A stretch of DNA of 64,000 bases. Origin: Alphaproteobacteria bacterium (GTDB lineage: Bacteria > Myxococcota_A > UBA796 > GCA-2862545). The stretch's first letter is position 1, and each line of letters starts with the position of its first letter. The position numbers and the translations under genes were made by a program. The notes beneath the pieces were generated by a model. That model did not search any database and had not been told where the DNA came from. It saw only the letters and a list, made by a program, of their open reading frames with translations. This document shows, in pieces, positions 19,182 through 27,348 of this stretch. The DNA is taken from the NCBI GenBank assembly GCA_020632915.1, contig JACKEP010000006.1, forward strand, positions 101,001 through 165,000, read 5' to 3'.

Positions 19182-20387
19182 TCAGCGGTCGAGCAGGCCG
19201 TACTTGTTGAGCTTGTAGCGCAGCGTGTTGCGCTCGACGTTGAGCAGCCGCCCCATGGCCGTGCGGTCGTTGCCCGTGCGGCGCAAGGCCTCGACCAGGA
19301 TGCTGCGCTCGACGTCTTCGAGGTAGGCCGACAGCGAGAAGCCCTCCTCGAGCTCCGGCATCGACGTCGACGTGCCGCGGATGACGTGCAGGTCGAGGGC
19401 GTCGGGCCCGAGGACCACGGCACGCTCGGCGAGGTTGAGCAGCTCCCGCAGGTTGCCCGGCCAGGTGTGGGCGAGCAGCTTGCGCTGCCGGTTCGCGTCG
19501 ACCGTGGGCACCTCACGCCGGTACCGTGTGGCAAACCGCGTGAGCGCGGACGCGAGCACCGGCAGGATGTCCTCCTGGCGGTCGCGGAGCGGCGGCACCG
19601 GGATCACGATCACGGCGAGCTCGAAGTACAGCTCGGGCAGCAGGCGCCCGTCCTTGGCCTTCTGGGCCGCCTCGGGGCTGGCCGTGGCGATCACCCGCAC
19701 GCCCTCGGGGAGCGTGTGGAGCCGACGCGCCAGATCACGCTGCAGGTCGAGCGGCAGGTCGTCGACGTTGGGCAGCAACACCGTGCCCGCTTCCGGCCAG
19801 GGCGTGCCGCGCGCGACGTCGACCGTGATCAACGGGGTGGTGCTGCCGGACAGGTCGTGGATGACCATCGCGGCGTGCCCGCGCCCCGCGCCGATCTCGC
19901 CCTCGAGCCACACATGCGACGGCACCTCGGCCACCCGGTGCAGGCGGTCGAGCAGCGTGGCGGACGCGGGGGCCGACGCGAAGAACACGACGTCGTCGGA
20001 CGGCGGCTCACCCGTGGTGGTGGTGGCGCCGGCCTGATCGCGGACCGCGTCGATGCGGTGGACGAGCTGCTCGAGCGTCACCGGCTTGGTGAGGAAGTCG
20101 TGCGCGCCCATCTGCATGGCGGTGACGGCGGTCTCGATGGCGCCGTAGGCGGTGAAGACGATCACCTCGACGGGGGGCCGCTGCTCCCGCGCCGCGCGGA
20201 GCACCTCCATGCCACCGACCGGCTCCATCTTCAGGTCGGTGAGGACGAGCTCGGGCGGCGACGCCTCGATGCGGGTGATGGCGGTCGCGCCATCGTAGAC
20301 GGCGGTCGCCTCCTCCCCACGCTTGGACAGCGCGCGCGCGAGCGCGTCGGCGCTCGATCGGTTGTCATCGACCACCAGGATGCGCAC
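19182..20387 (-). CDS. NtrC-family response regulator with inactivated AAA+ domain
   Basis: 401 residues in NtrC order. The receiver (1-115) keeps Asp7, Asp8, the phospho-acceptor Asp51, Thr79 and Lys101. The central domain (about 130-335) is plainly sigma-54-activator derived (PPLRDRQEDILP, LLAHTWPGNLRELLNLAERAV) but Walker A is GEIGAGRG (Lys to Arg169). Walker B is GTVLLPNVDD (acidic pair lost), the GAFTGA loop is deleted (about 30 residues between Walker A and B instead of about 65), and the arginine-finger segment reads GRLLPELYFELAV. A Fis-type HTH (ILVEALRRTGNDRTAMGRLL) closes the protein. It probably binds DNA without ATPase-driven activation. Its GTG start follows GGAGGGG. It overlaps the kinase gene by 23 nt. 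Confidence 0.88.
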   Translation of the reverse strand: MRILVVDDNRSSADALARALSKRGEEATAVYDGATAITRIEASPPELVLTDLKMEPVGGMEVLRAAREQRPPVEVIVFTAYGAIETAVTAMQMGAHDFLTKPVTLEQLVHRIDAVRDQAGATTTTGEPPSDDVVFFASAPASATLLDRLHRVAEVPSHVWLEGEIGAGRGHAAMVIHDLSGSTTPLITVDVARGTPWPEAGTVLLPNVDDLPLDLQRDLARRLHTLPEGVRVIATASPEAAQKAKDGRLLPELYFELAVIVIPVPPLRDRQEDILPVLASALTRFATRYRREVPTVDANRQRKLLAHTWPGNLRELLNLAERAVVLGPDALDLHVIRGTSTSMPELEEGFSLSAYLEDVERSILVEALRRTGNDRTAMGRLLNVERNTLRYKLNKYGLLDR

Positions 20388-21771
20388 TGGACCCCTCCGT
20401 CTTCGTCTCCAAGGGTAGCCACGCCCGGAAGGACGCGCCGCCCAGGTCGGAGACCGTGTGCTCGACGTAACCGCCGTGCGAAGCCAGGACGCCTTGCACC
20501 AGCGACAGGCCCAGGCCCGTGCCGCCCTCGCGCCCGCTCACGCCCGCCTGGTAGATGGCGTCGCCCAGCTCCTCGGGGACGCCGGGGCCGTTGTCGTCGA
20601 CCCGGATCTCCAGGTAGCCGTCGCGCAGGAACGACGACACCACCACGCGCCCCGTCCCGCTCGGGGTGACGGCCAGGCTGTTGGCGACGAGGTTCTCGAC
20701 CGCGCGCGACAGCAGGGTTCGGTCGACCTCGAGCACGAGGTCCTCCAGCGGCCCCTCGATGAGCTCGATGCCCTTCACGCGGGCCTCGGGCCTGCGGAAG
20801 CTGATCACCTTCTGCAGCACGTCCTTGAGGCTCGCGGGCCCGGTCATGAGCCGGAGCGGGGGGCCGTCCTGGCCACGCAGCATCCGCGAGACGACGCGCT
20901 CGAGCTGCCGCACCTCGGTCTGGATGCTCGCCGCCAGCGCGCCGCGCTCCTCCCGGTCGTCCTCGGCCGCGATGAGCCCGGCGAGCAGCTCAAGGCTCTG
21001 CAGCGGGTTGCGGATCTCGTGGGCGACGATGCGGGCGATCTCCTGGACCACCTGGATGCGGCTGAGGATCTCGTCCTCCCGATCCTCCATCGCGCGGGCC
21101 GCGGCGTTGAGGCGCTCGACGAGCCGGTCGAGCTCGGCGATGCCGGTGGTGTCGACGTGCACGCCACGCTCGCCGACGCGCACGCGATCGAGGCCGGTGC
21201 TGATCTTGGACAGCGGCGACAGGATCTGGAGCACGCCGAACGCCGTGCTGATGCCCACCATCGCCGCGAGGCCCAGGACGAGCCAGCTGATCGTGCGGGT
21301 GGCCTCGTGCTCGATGCGGCTGGCCGCGAGCACCGCGCCGGAGCCCAGGTCCTGGCAGGCCACGGCCCAGCGCGCGGTGTGGGTGCGGACGAGGCGTCCG
21401 GGGGCCTCGCCCGGGGGGCAGAGCACGCCCAGCGGGGTGCCGGGGAGGTCGCCCTCGACGTAGAGCTCGCGCCCGGTCGAGTCGAGCACGCTGAGCCCGT
21501 CCACGCCGAGGCTGCGCGCCAGGCCGTTGTGCAGCGGCAGGTCGCTCGCGTAGAGCACGCCCGTGGCGCGGGCTGCGGCGAGCGTGGTCGCCACACGCGC
21601 CACGTCCTCGGCCGCCCCGACGCGCTGGGTCAGCGGCACGATGGTCGGCAGCACCGCCACCGCCGCGAGAACGCCTGCGAGGACGCCCAGCACCCACGCC
21701 GCAGGCGCGCGGCGCGGGGGCGCGTGCGTCGCTACGCCGGGATCATCGCCCGCCGCCACCACCACCACCAC
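20365..21771 (-). CDS. Sensor histidine kinase of the Tad operon
   Basis: 468 residues. TM1 is about 24-45 and TM2 about 161-183, enclosing a periplasmic sensor of about 115 residues with Cys117 and Cys139. A HAMP-like linker leads to the HisKA box with His251 in IVAHEIRNPLQSLEL. The ATPase domain has Asn360 in VENLVANSL, G1 DDNGPGVP and G2 GGTGLGLSLVQGV. It is the cognate kinase of the overlapping NtrC-type regulator. The start is one of five consecutive GTG codons (21757-21771) that overlap the 3' end of the preceding lipoprotein gene in another frame; the leader THAPPRRAPAAW before TM1 requires a start this far upstream. Confidence 0.88.
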   Translation of the reverse strand: MVVVVAAGDDPGVATHAPPRRAPAAWVLGVLAGVLAAVAVLPTIVPLTQRVGAAEDVARVATTLAAARATGVLYASDLPLHNGLARSLGVDGLSVLDSTGRELYVEGDLPGTPLGVLCPPGEAPGRLVRTHTARWAVACQDLGSGAVLAASRIEHEATRTISWLVLGLAAMVGISTAFGVLQILSPLSKISTGLDRVRVGERGVHVDTTGIAELDRLVERLNAAARAMEDREDEILSRIQVVQEIARIVAHEIRNPLQSLELLAGLIAAEDDREERGALAASIQTEVRQLERVVSRMLRGQDGPPLRLMTGPASLKDVLQKVISFRRPEARVKGIELIEGPLEDLVLEVDRTLLSRAVENLVANSLAVTPSGTGRVVVSSFLRDGYLEIRVDDNGPGVPEELGDAIYQAGVSGREGGTGLGLSLVQGVLASHGGYVEHTVSDLGGASFRAWLPLETKTEGSSAHPGGR

Positions 21772-22030
21772 CGGACATGCCCGACAGCTCGGGCGTGTCG
21801 TCCTGCTTCTCGGTGGACGTCTCCGTGACGTTCAGGCGGATCTGGACGGCCTCGGTGCCGTACAGGGAGTAGCCCGCGTACTGCACGCTCGGGCGCGTCA
21901 GATCGGCCTGGACCCGCAGGGTCTCGACGAACGCGCGACCGAAGTCGTAGCCCAGGTGCAGCGGAGGCTTGCAGCCGCCGACGGACAGGCCGACGAGCAG
22001 GCCGGCGGCGAGGAGGTTGAGACGGGCCAT
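21743..22030 (-). CDS. Small lipoprotein with polyglycine tail
   Basis: 95 residues. The lipobox is LSVGGC (Cys20). The mature region is beta-prone (TRPSVQYAGYSLYGTEAVQI) and ends in eight consecutive glycines plus Arg. The ATG overlaps the stop of the TPR lipoprotein by one base and the 3' end overlaps the kinase start, so it belongs in the operon. I do not recognise it. Position and size suggest an accessory outer-membrane lipoprotein of the secretin complex, which is inference only. Confidence 0.75.
   Translation of the reverse strand: MARLNLLAAGLLVGLSVGGCKPPLHLGYDFGRAFVETLRVQADLTRPSVQYAGYSLYGTEAVQIRLNVTETSTEKQDDTPELSGMSGGGGGGGGR
21756..21772. repeat. CCA/TGG trinucleotide run in a gene overlap
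   Basis: Five CCA units plus CC. On the minus strand it encodes the Gly run of the small lipoprotein in one frame and the five GTG start candidates of the histidine kinase in another. Slippage by one unit would keep both frames. Confidence 0.8.
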
Positions 22031-22839
22031 CAGGGCGCTCCGGGGGTCGGGGTCATCAGGGTGGGATGTTCGAGCTGCACCCGGGCCAGGGCCTCGGCTG
22101 CGGTGGCGTTGTCGGGGTCGGCCGTGAGCGCTTCCTGGTACTGCAGGGCGGCGCTCGGCCACTTCTCCTGGCGTTCGAAGGCGACGCCCATGTTGTAGCG
22201 GGCCATCGACTCCTCGCCGGTGCTGCGGAACAGCTGCAGCGCGCGCTGCTGGTCGCCGGCGCACACCAGCGCGAACGCGAGGTTGTTGCGGTAGCGCGCG
22301 TTGGTGGCGTCGAGCTCGACGACCTCTTCGAACTGGGACACGGCGTCGTCGCAGCGGCCGGTCACGAAGTACAGGAACGCGAGGTTGTTGCGGATCCCCG
22401 CGTCGTCGGGGGACAGCTTGAGGGCGCGCTGGAACGAAGCGAGCGCCTCGTCGAGCTTGCCGAGGTCGGCCTGCACCACACCGAGCGCCTCGACGGCCTC
22501 GGCGTTCTTCGGGTTGGACGCGACCACGTCGAGCAGCAGGTGCTCGGCCTCCTCGGGCACGTTCTGCGCCGACAGGGCACGGGCCTGGATCACCTGGAGC
22601 TCGGTGTTCTCCTCGCCGGCGTCACGCAGGCGCTGCACCATGTCGAGCGCTTCCTGGGGCATCTTGTTGTCGATGTACCAGCGTGCCAGCTCCTTCCAGA
22701 CCTCCTTGCGACCCTCCTCGGTCTTCCAGGCCGGCGCCTCGGTGGCCACCTCGGGCCCGCGTGGCTTGGGCGCACACGCCGTCAGCAGCGCGGCGCACAG
22801 CAGCCCGGTGGGCAGGAGGGGAAGGCGGGCGCGCGACAT
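22030..22839 (-). CDS. tadD: TPR lipoprotein, TadD-like
   Basis: 269 residues with lipobox AALLTAC (Cys22). From residue 45 to the end there are about six TPR units, for example NPKNAEAVEALGVVQADLGK, DDAGIRNNLAFLYFVTGRCD and SMARYNMGVAFERQEKWPSA. TadD-type proteins are outer-membrane lipoproteins that help secretin assembly in Tad systems, and the gene lies directly after tadC with a 2-nt gap, as is usual for tadD. Its stop overlaps the next ATG. Confidence 0.85.
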   Translation of the reverse strand: MSRARLPLLPTGLLCAALLTACAPKPRGPEVATEAPAWKTEEGRKEVWKELARWYIDNKMPQEALDMVQRLRDAGEENTELQVIQARALSAQNVPEEAEHLLLDVVASNPKNAEAVEALGVVQADLGKLDEALASFQRALKLSPDDAGIRNNLAFLYFVTGRCDDAVSQFEEVVELDATNARYRNNLAFALVCAGDQQRALQLFRSTGEESMARYNMGVAFERQEKWPSAALQYQEALTADPDNATAAEALARVQLEHPTLMTPTPGAP

Positions 22840-22841
22840 GG

Positions 22842-23798
22842 TCAGCCCTCGAAGAACATGCGGATGACCGAAGGCACCAGCAGGATGAGCATGAGGACGG
22901 GGAGGAAGAAGATGATCATGACGATGGTGAGCTTCGAACCCACCTGACCGGCGAGCTCCTCGGCGCGGGACATGCGCTTCTCGCGCGCCACGTGGCTGTA
23001 GACGCGGAGGCTGTCGGCGATCGACGACCCGAAGCGCTCCGACTGCGCCAGCATGTTGACCAGCGAGCGGACCTCTTCCAGGCCGGTGCGCTCCTCGAGG
23101 TGGCGCAGCGCGATCAGGCGCTCGACGCCGGCCGAGATCTCCGAGTTCACGAAGGTGAACTCGCGCGCGAGGCCCGGGGCCACCGTGCGCATCTCGTGGG
23201 CGACGCGGCGGAAGGCCTGGTCGAGCGACAGACCGGACTCGACGGAGCTGACCAGCAGGTCGAGGGCGTCGGGGAAGCTGCGCAGCAGCTCGCCCTGGCG
23301 GTTCTGCGCCTGGTTGGTGAGCACGATGAGCGGCGCGTAGTACCCGATGGCCATCGCGATCACCATCGCGAACGCCACCGCCTGGATCTCCATCACGAAC
23401 GCGATCGGCGAGATCGCCACGGGCAGCAGCAGCGCGCCTGCCACGCGGGTGCCCAAGAAGATGTCGAGGGCGCGCCGGTTCTTGTAGCCGGCGTGCTTGA
23501 GCGCCTTGATGAGCTTTTCGGTGTCGGCGTCGATCTGGTCGCCCCTGGACTGGGCGAGGGCGCCGAGGCGTGCCGCGATCAGCTCCAGCGGCGTGGGATC
23601 GCGCAGGCCGGTGATGTCGACCTGGACCTCGCCGGTCTCGGCGGCGGCCGTGAGCTGCTCGAGGCGGTCGGCGGCGGTCTGCACCGGGAACAGGATGGTG
23701 TAGACCGAGAACGCGATCGCGGTGATCACGACGACGACGACGAAGACGATGACGATCGACGTCAGCGGGCTGACGGCGGTGGCGGTGACGGGATCCAC
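22842..23798 (-). CDS. tadC: Tad inner-membrane platform protein TadC
   Basis: 318 residues of the T2SF/GspF fold. There is an N-terminal helix (about 14-36), two central helices (about 118-160) and a C-terminal helix (about 290-312). The conserved cytoplasmic segment LLRSFPDALDLLVSSVESGL, then SLDQAFRRVAHEM, is the family core; LVNMLAQSERFGSSIADSLR is the second T2SF block. With TadB it forms the platform on which the TadA ATPase acts. The GTG start has GGAGG 6 nt upstream, inside the end of tadB. Confidence 0.92.
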   Translation of the reverse strand: MDPVTATAVSPLTSIVIVFVVVVVITAIAFSVYTILFPVQTAADRLEQLTAAAETGEVQVDITGLRDPTPLELIAARLGALAQSRGDQIDADTEKLIKALKHAGYKNRRALDIFLGTRVAGALLLPVAISPIAFVMEIQAVAFAMVIAMAIGYYAPLIVLTNQAQNRQGELLRSFPDALDLLVSSVESGLSLDQAFRRVAHEMRTVAPGLAREFTFVNSEISAGVERLIALRHLEERTGLEEVRSLVNMLAQSERFGSSIADSLRVYSHVAREKRMSRAEELAGQVGSKLTIVMIIFFLPVLMLILLVPSVIRMFFEG

Positions 23799-23799
23799 C

Positions 23800-24753
23800 C
23801 TACGCCTCCACCTTCGACATCGCGCTCATCACGAAGATGCCGATGCCGTACGAGGCCACCGCGTAGACGATTGCGACCTGCCCGACGGCGGTGTCGATCA
23901 ACGGCGACAGGTAGGGCGCGTTGGCGAACATGATCAGGATGAGCACGCCGATGGGCATGCCCGCGAGCACGAAGCCCGACGCGCGGGCCTCCGACGTCAT
24001 CGCGCGCACCTTCGCGTCGAACGCGTAGCGCTGGCGGATGAGCTTGGAGATGCGGTTGACGGTGTCGACCATGTTGCCGCCGGTCTCGCGCTGCAGCAGG
24101 ATCGAGGACACGAGCAGGCGCAGCTCGAACAGCGTGGGGTTGCGGGCGACGAGCTCCTCGAGGGCGAGGCGCCAGTCCTTGCCGAAGCGGACCTCGTCGT
24201 AGACGCGCCCGAACTCCTCGGCGATCGGCTCGGGCATCTCCTCGTTGACCAGGCGGAAGCAGTCCGACAGTCCGGCGCCGGCCTGCATGCCGCGGCCCAT
24301 GAGCTCAAGGGCGTCGGGCATCTGGGACAGCATGGTCTCGGACCGCTTGGCGGCCTTGCGGCGCACCCACCACAGCGGCAGGTAGGCGCACGGGAAGGCC
24401 ATGATCGCGGCGGTGGGGCCGGCCACGGCGAAGCCGCCGACGAACACGACGAAGAACGCCAGGAACATCTGCGTGACCAGCCCGGACACGGTCATGTCCA
24501 TGCCGGCGCTGCGGATCGTGGTCTCGAGCTCGGCACCGAAGTTGCCGAGGGCGTCGCTGGCCGCGTCGGCCGCGCTCTCGCGCAGCAGGCTGGAGGCGAC
24601 CTCCTCCTCCGAGCTGTCGGGCACGCCCAGACGGCGACGGATCTTGTCGGTCTCCTCGTCGCGGCGGCCCCTCACGTAGAAGTAGACGCCCTGGCCCGCG
24701 AGCACGATGGCCGCGAACACCATGGAGAGCATGACGACGATCAAGCCGTCCAC
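23800..24753 (-). CDS. tadB: Tad inner-membrane platform protein TadB
   Basis: 317 residues, T2SF domain family. The N-terminal helix (about 4-27) is followed by a charged linker, two helices around 110-145, the conserved block MLSQMPDALELMGRGMQAGA then GLSDCFRLVNEEMPEP, and two C-terminal helices. RETGGNMVDTVNRISKLIRQR is the usual signature after the first half. The GTG start is placed by GGAGG 6 nt upstream. It partners TadC in the inner-membrane platform, with a 1-nt gap to each neighbour. Confidence 0.92.
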   Translation of the reverse strand: MDGLIVVMLSMVFAAIVLAGQGVYFYVRGRRDEETDKIRRRLGVPDSSEEEVASSLLRESAADAASDALGNFGAELETTIRSAGMDMTVSGLVTQMFLAFFVVFVGGFAVAGPTAAIMAFPCAYLPLWWVRRKAAKRSETMLSQMPDALELMGRGMQAGAGLSDCFRLVNEEMPEPIAEEFGRVYDEVRFGKDWRLALEELVARNPTLFELRLLVSSILLQRETGGNMVDTVNRISKLIRQRYAFDAKVRAMTSEARASGFVLAGMPIGVLILIMFANAPYLSPLIDTAVGQVAIVYAVASYGIGIFVMSAMSKVEA

Positions 24754-24754
24754 G

Positions 24755-26104
24755 TCACACCTCCATGTCGAAGTCGAACAGCTGCGGCGACAGCTGGATG
24801 CCGTGGGACGCCAGGCGGGACGCGAAGCGGGGGCGCAGGCCCGTGGCGCGGAACCGACCGCGGACCTTGCCGTTCTTGTCGACCGTCTCCTGCTGGAAGA
24901 CGAAGATGTCCTGCGTGGTGATGACGTCGCCTTCCATGCCGGTGACTTCGGTGATCGCGAGCACGCGGCGGCTGCCGTCGACGAGGCGCGACTGCTGCAC
25001 GATGATGTCGAGCGCGCGGGCGATCGTCTCGCGGATCGCCTTGGGCGTCATGTTCGGCATGCCCAGCGACACCATCGTCTCGAAGCGGGCGAGGGCGTCA
25101 CTGGTGTTGTTGGCGTGCACCGTGGCGAGCGAGCCATCGTGGCCCGTGTTCATCGCGGTGAGCATGTCGATGGCCTCGGCGCCGCGGATCTCGCCGAGGA
25201 TGATGCGGTCGGGGCGCATCCGGAGGCAGTTCTTCACCAGCTCGCGCTGGGTGACCTCGCCCTTGCCCTCGATGTTGGCGGGGCGCGTCTCCAGGCGGAC
25301 GACGTGGGGCTGCTGCAGCTGCAGCTCGGCCGAGTCCTCGATGGTGATGATGCGCTCGTCGGACGGGATGAACGACGACAGGACGTTGAGCAGCGTGGTC
25401 TTGCCCGAGCCGGTGCCGCCCGAGATGATCGTGTTCAGGCCCGAGTGGACGGCGCCGCGGAGCACCTCCATCATCGGGCGCGGGCACGATCCGAACGCGA
25501 TCAGGTCGTCGGACGTGATCGGCACGGTGCCGAAGCGACGGATCGACACGGCGGCGCCGTCGAGGGCCAGCGGCGGGATGATCGCGTTGAACCGGCTGCC
25601 GTCGAGCATGCGCGCGTCGACCATCGGGTTCTGCTCGTCGACGCGACGACCGACGGCCACGACGATGCGCTCGATGATCTGCATCAGGTGCTTGTTGTCG
25701 TCGAAGACCACGTTGGTCTTGATCAGCTTGCCCTTGCGGTCGACGAAGACGTTCTTCGGACCGTTGATCAGGATGTCGCTGACCGCCGGATCGCGCACGA
25801 GCGGCTCGATCGGGCCGAGGCCGAGGATGTTGTCGAGGATCTCCTGGACCATCCGCTCGCGCTCGGGGCGCGACATCGGCAGGTTCGACCGCTCGACGCG
25901 CTCGTTGAGCGACTCGCGCATCCGGTCGTAGAGCTCGTCCTTGGGCGTGTTGCCGACCTCCTCGAAGTCGAGGGAGTCGAGGAGCTCGTTGTGGAAGCGG
26001 CGCTTGAACTCTTCGTACTCGGCGGAGTTCTGCGTGGCGCCGGTGATCGACGGAGCGGGCCGTCGAGCCTGGCGCACACGGTCGAGCATCCTGTTCGAGG
26101 CCAT
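24755..26104 (-). CDS. tadA: Tad secretion ATPase TadA/CpaF
   Basis: 449 residues of the type II/IV secretion ATPase family, which powers pilus extension and in some species retraction. Walker A is SGGTGSGKTTLLN with Lys235; the Asp box is ITIEDSAELQL; Walker B is RIILGEIRGAEAIDML; the His box is GSLATVHANN. The N-terminal 70 residues are the helical CpaF extension. All catalytic residues are intact. It is separated from tadZ upstream by 26 nt. Confidence 0.95.
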   Translation of the reverse strand: MASNRMLDRVRQARRPAPSITGATQNSAEYEEFKRRFHNELLDSLDFEEVGNTPKDELYDRMRESLNERVERSNLPMSRPERERMVQEILDNILGLGPIEPLVRDPAVSDILINGPKNVFVDRKGKLIKTNVVFDDNKHLMQIIERIVVAVGRRVDEQNPMVDARMLDGSRFNAIIPPLALDGAAVSIRRFGTVPITSDDLIAFGSCPRPMMEVLRGAVHSGLNTIISGGTGSGKTTLLNVLSSFIPSDERIITIEDSAELQLQQPHVVRLETRPANIEGKGEVTQRELVKNCLRMRPDRIILGEIRGAEAIDMLTAMNTGHDGSLATVHANNTSDALARFETMVSLGMPNMTPKAIRETIARALDIIVQQSRLVDGSRRVLAITEVTGMEGDVITTQDIFVFQQETVDKNGKVRGRFRATGLRPRFASRLASHGIQLSPQLFDFDMEV

Positions 26105-26130
26105 GGGGCAGTCCCTCTGTCGTCAGGATC

Positions 26131-27324
26131 CTATCGGCCGAAGAACCGGCCGAAGAGACTCTTCTTCTGGTCGGGGTCCGGGGACGGGTTGAGATCCTCG
26201 GGGTCGTCGCTCAGCAGCCCGACCAGGCGCGCGAGCTCGGAGACGATCTCAGCCTTGGGGTAGACCTCGCGCAGCAGCTTGCCGTCGTTGATCGCGTGGT
26301 CGACGCGGCGCGGGTCGTCGGAGATGGAGCCCACGATCCGCAGGCCGAGGTTGTTCTCGATGGCCTCGCGCGTGAGGAACGGCTGCTTCGGCACGCGGTT
26401 GAGCACCACGTTGATCCGCTTGCGCTCGATGCCGATGGCGGTCATCGCCTTGACCATGCGGTGCGAGTCGCGGACGGACACGACGTCGGGCGTGGTGAGC
26501 AGCAGGATCTGGTCGGCGACCGACAGGGCCACGGTCGTGGCCTCGTCGAGCTGGTCGCCGATGTCGATGATCACGTACTGGTAGCCGTGGGCCGCAGCGT
26601 TGATGATGTTGTACATGTCGTCGCCGGACACGGCGCCGACGCGGTCGATGTCGTCGGGCTGGCAGAGGAAGTGCACCTTGCTCGGGTGCACGAACACGGT
26701 GCCGGTGAGCATGCGCTCGTCGACCTGGCTCGCGCGCGGCAGCAGGTCGGCCATGGTGTCCTTGGGGACGATGTCCATGGCGGGGGCGATGTCGCCCATG
26801 GTGAAGTCGGCGTCGATGCAGAGCACGCGGTGGATCGCGGCCAGCTCGGCGGCGAGGTGGGTGGACACGAAGGTGCAGCCGACGCCGCCCTTCGCGCCGA
26901 CCACGGCCACGACGAGGCCCTTGCCCTCGGCCTCCTCGGCGTGGAACGCCGCGGTCTGCACGGAGACGCGGAGCTGCTCGGTGTCGTCGGGCAGCACGAT
27001 GTAGTCGGCGAAGCCCGCGCGGGTGGCGGCGAGGATGCGGTCGGCGTCACGCGTGCCGCCGACGGCGATCAGCGTGACCCGGGCGTTCTCCTTGCGGACC
27101 AGCTTCGCGAACTCGACCGCGCGGCCCGGGTCCTTGTCGATGCCCACCAGGACGACGTCCGGCAGGCTGCGCAGCACGATGTCGAGCCCCTCCCCGAAGT
27201 CCACCGAGGACTTCTGGAAGTCGGCCTCGGCCGCGAGCGTGTCGCTGATGGTCTCGAGCGTGTCCTCGTCGACGGACACGATGACCACAGTGGCCCGGGA
27301 CTGGGGATTGCCTTCGTAACGCAA
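26131..27324 (-). CDS. tadZ: Pilus localisation ATPase-like TadZ/CpaE
   Basis: 397 residues. A receiver-like N-terminal domain (10-120) precedes a MinD/ParA-type domain starting KGLVVAVVGAKGGVGCTFVS. In this deviant Walker A the signature Lys145 is present but the P-loop lysine is Cys150 (GKT changed to GCT), so ATP hydrolysis may be weak or lost. The segments LCIDADFTMGDIAPAMD and YVIIDIGDQLDEATTVAL are standard. TadZ proteins position the Tad machine at a pole or site. The TTG start is supported by AGGAG about 8 nt upstream; no ATG or GTG fits better. Confidence 0.9.
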   Translation of the reverse strand: MRYEGNPQSRATVVIVSVDEDTLETISDTLAAEADFQKSSVDFGEGLDIVLRSLPDVVLVGIDKDPGRAVEFAKLVRKENARVTLIAVGGTRDADRILAATRAGFADYIVLPDDTEQLRVSVQTAAFHAEEAEGKGLVVAVVGAKGGVGCTFVSTHLAAELAAIHRVLCIDADFTMGDIAPAMDIVPKDTMADLLPRASQVDERMLTGTVFVHPSKVHFLCQPDDIDRVGAVSGDDMYNIINAAAHGYQYVIIDIGDQLDEATTVALSVADQILLLTTPDVVSVRDSHRMVKAMTAIGIERKRINVVLNRVPKQPFLTREAIENNLGLRIVGSISDDPRRVDHAINDGKLLREVYPKAEIVSELARLVGLLSDDPEDLNPSPDPDQKKSLFGRFFGR

Positions 27325-27348
27325 GGACGGTTCTCCTGATCGGACGGG

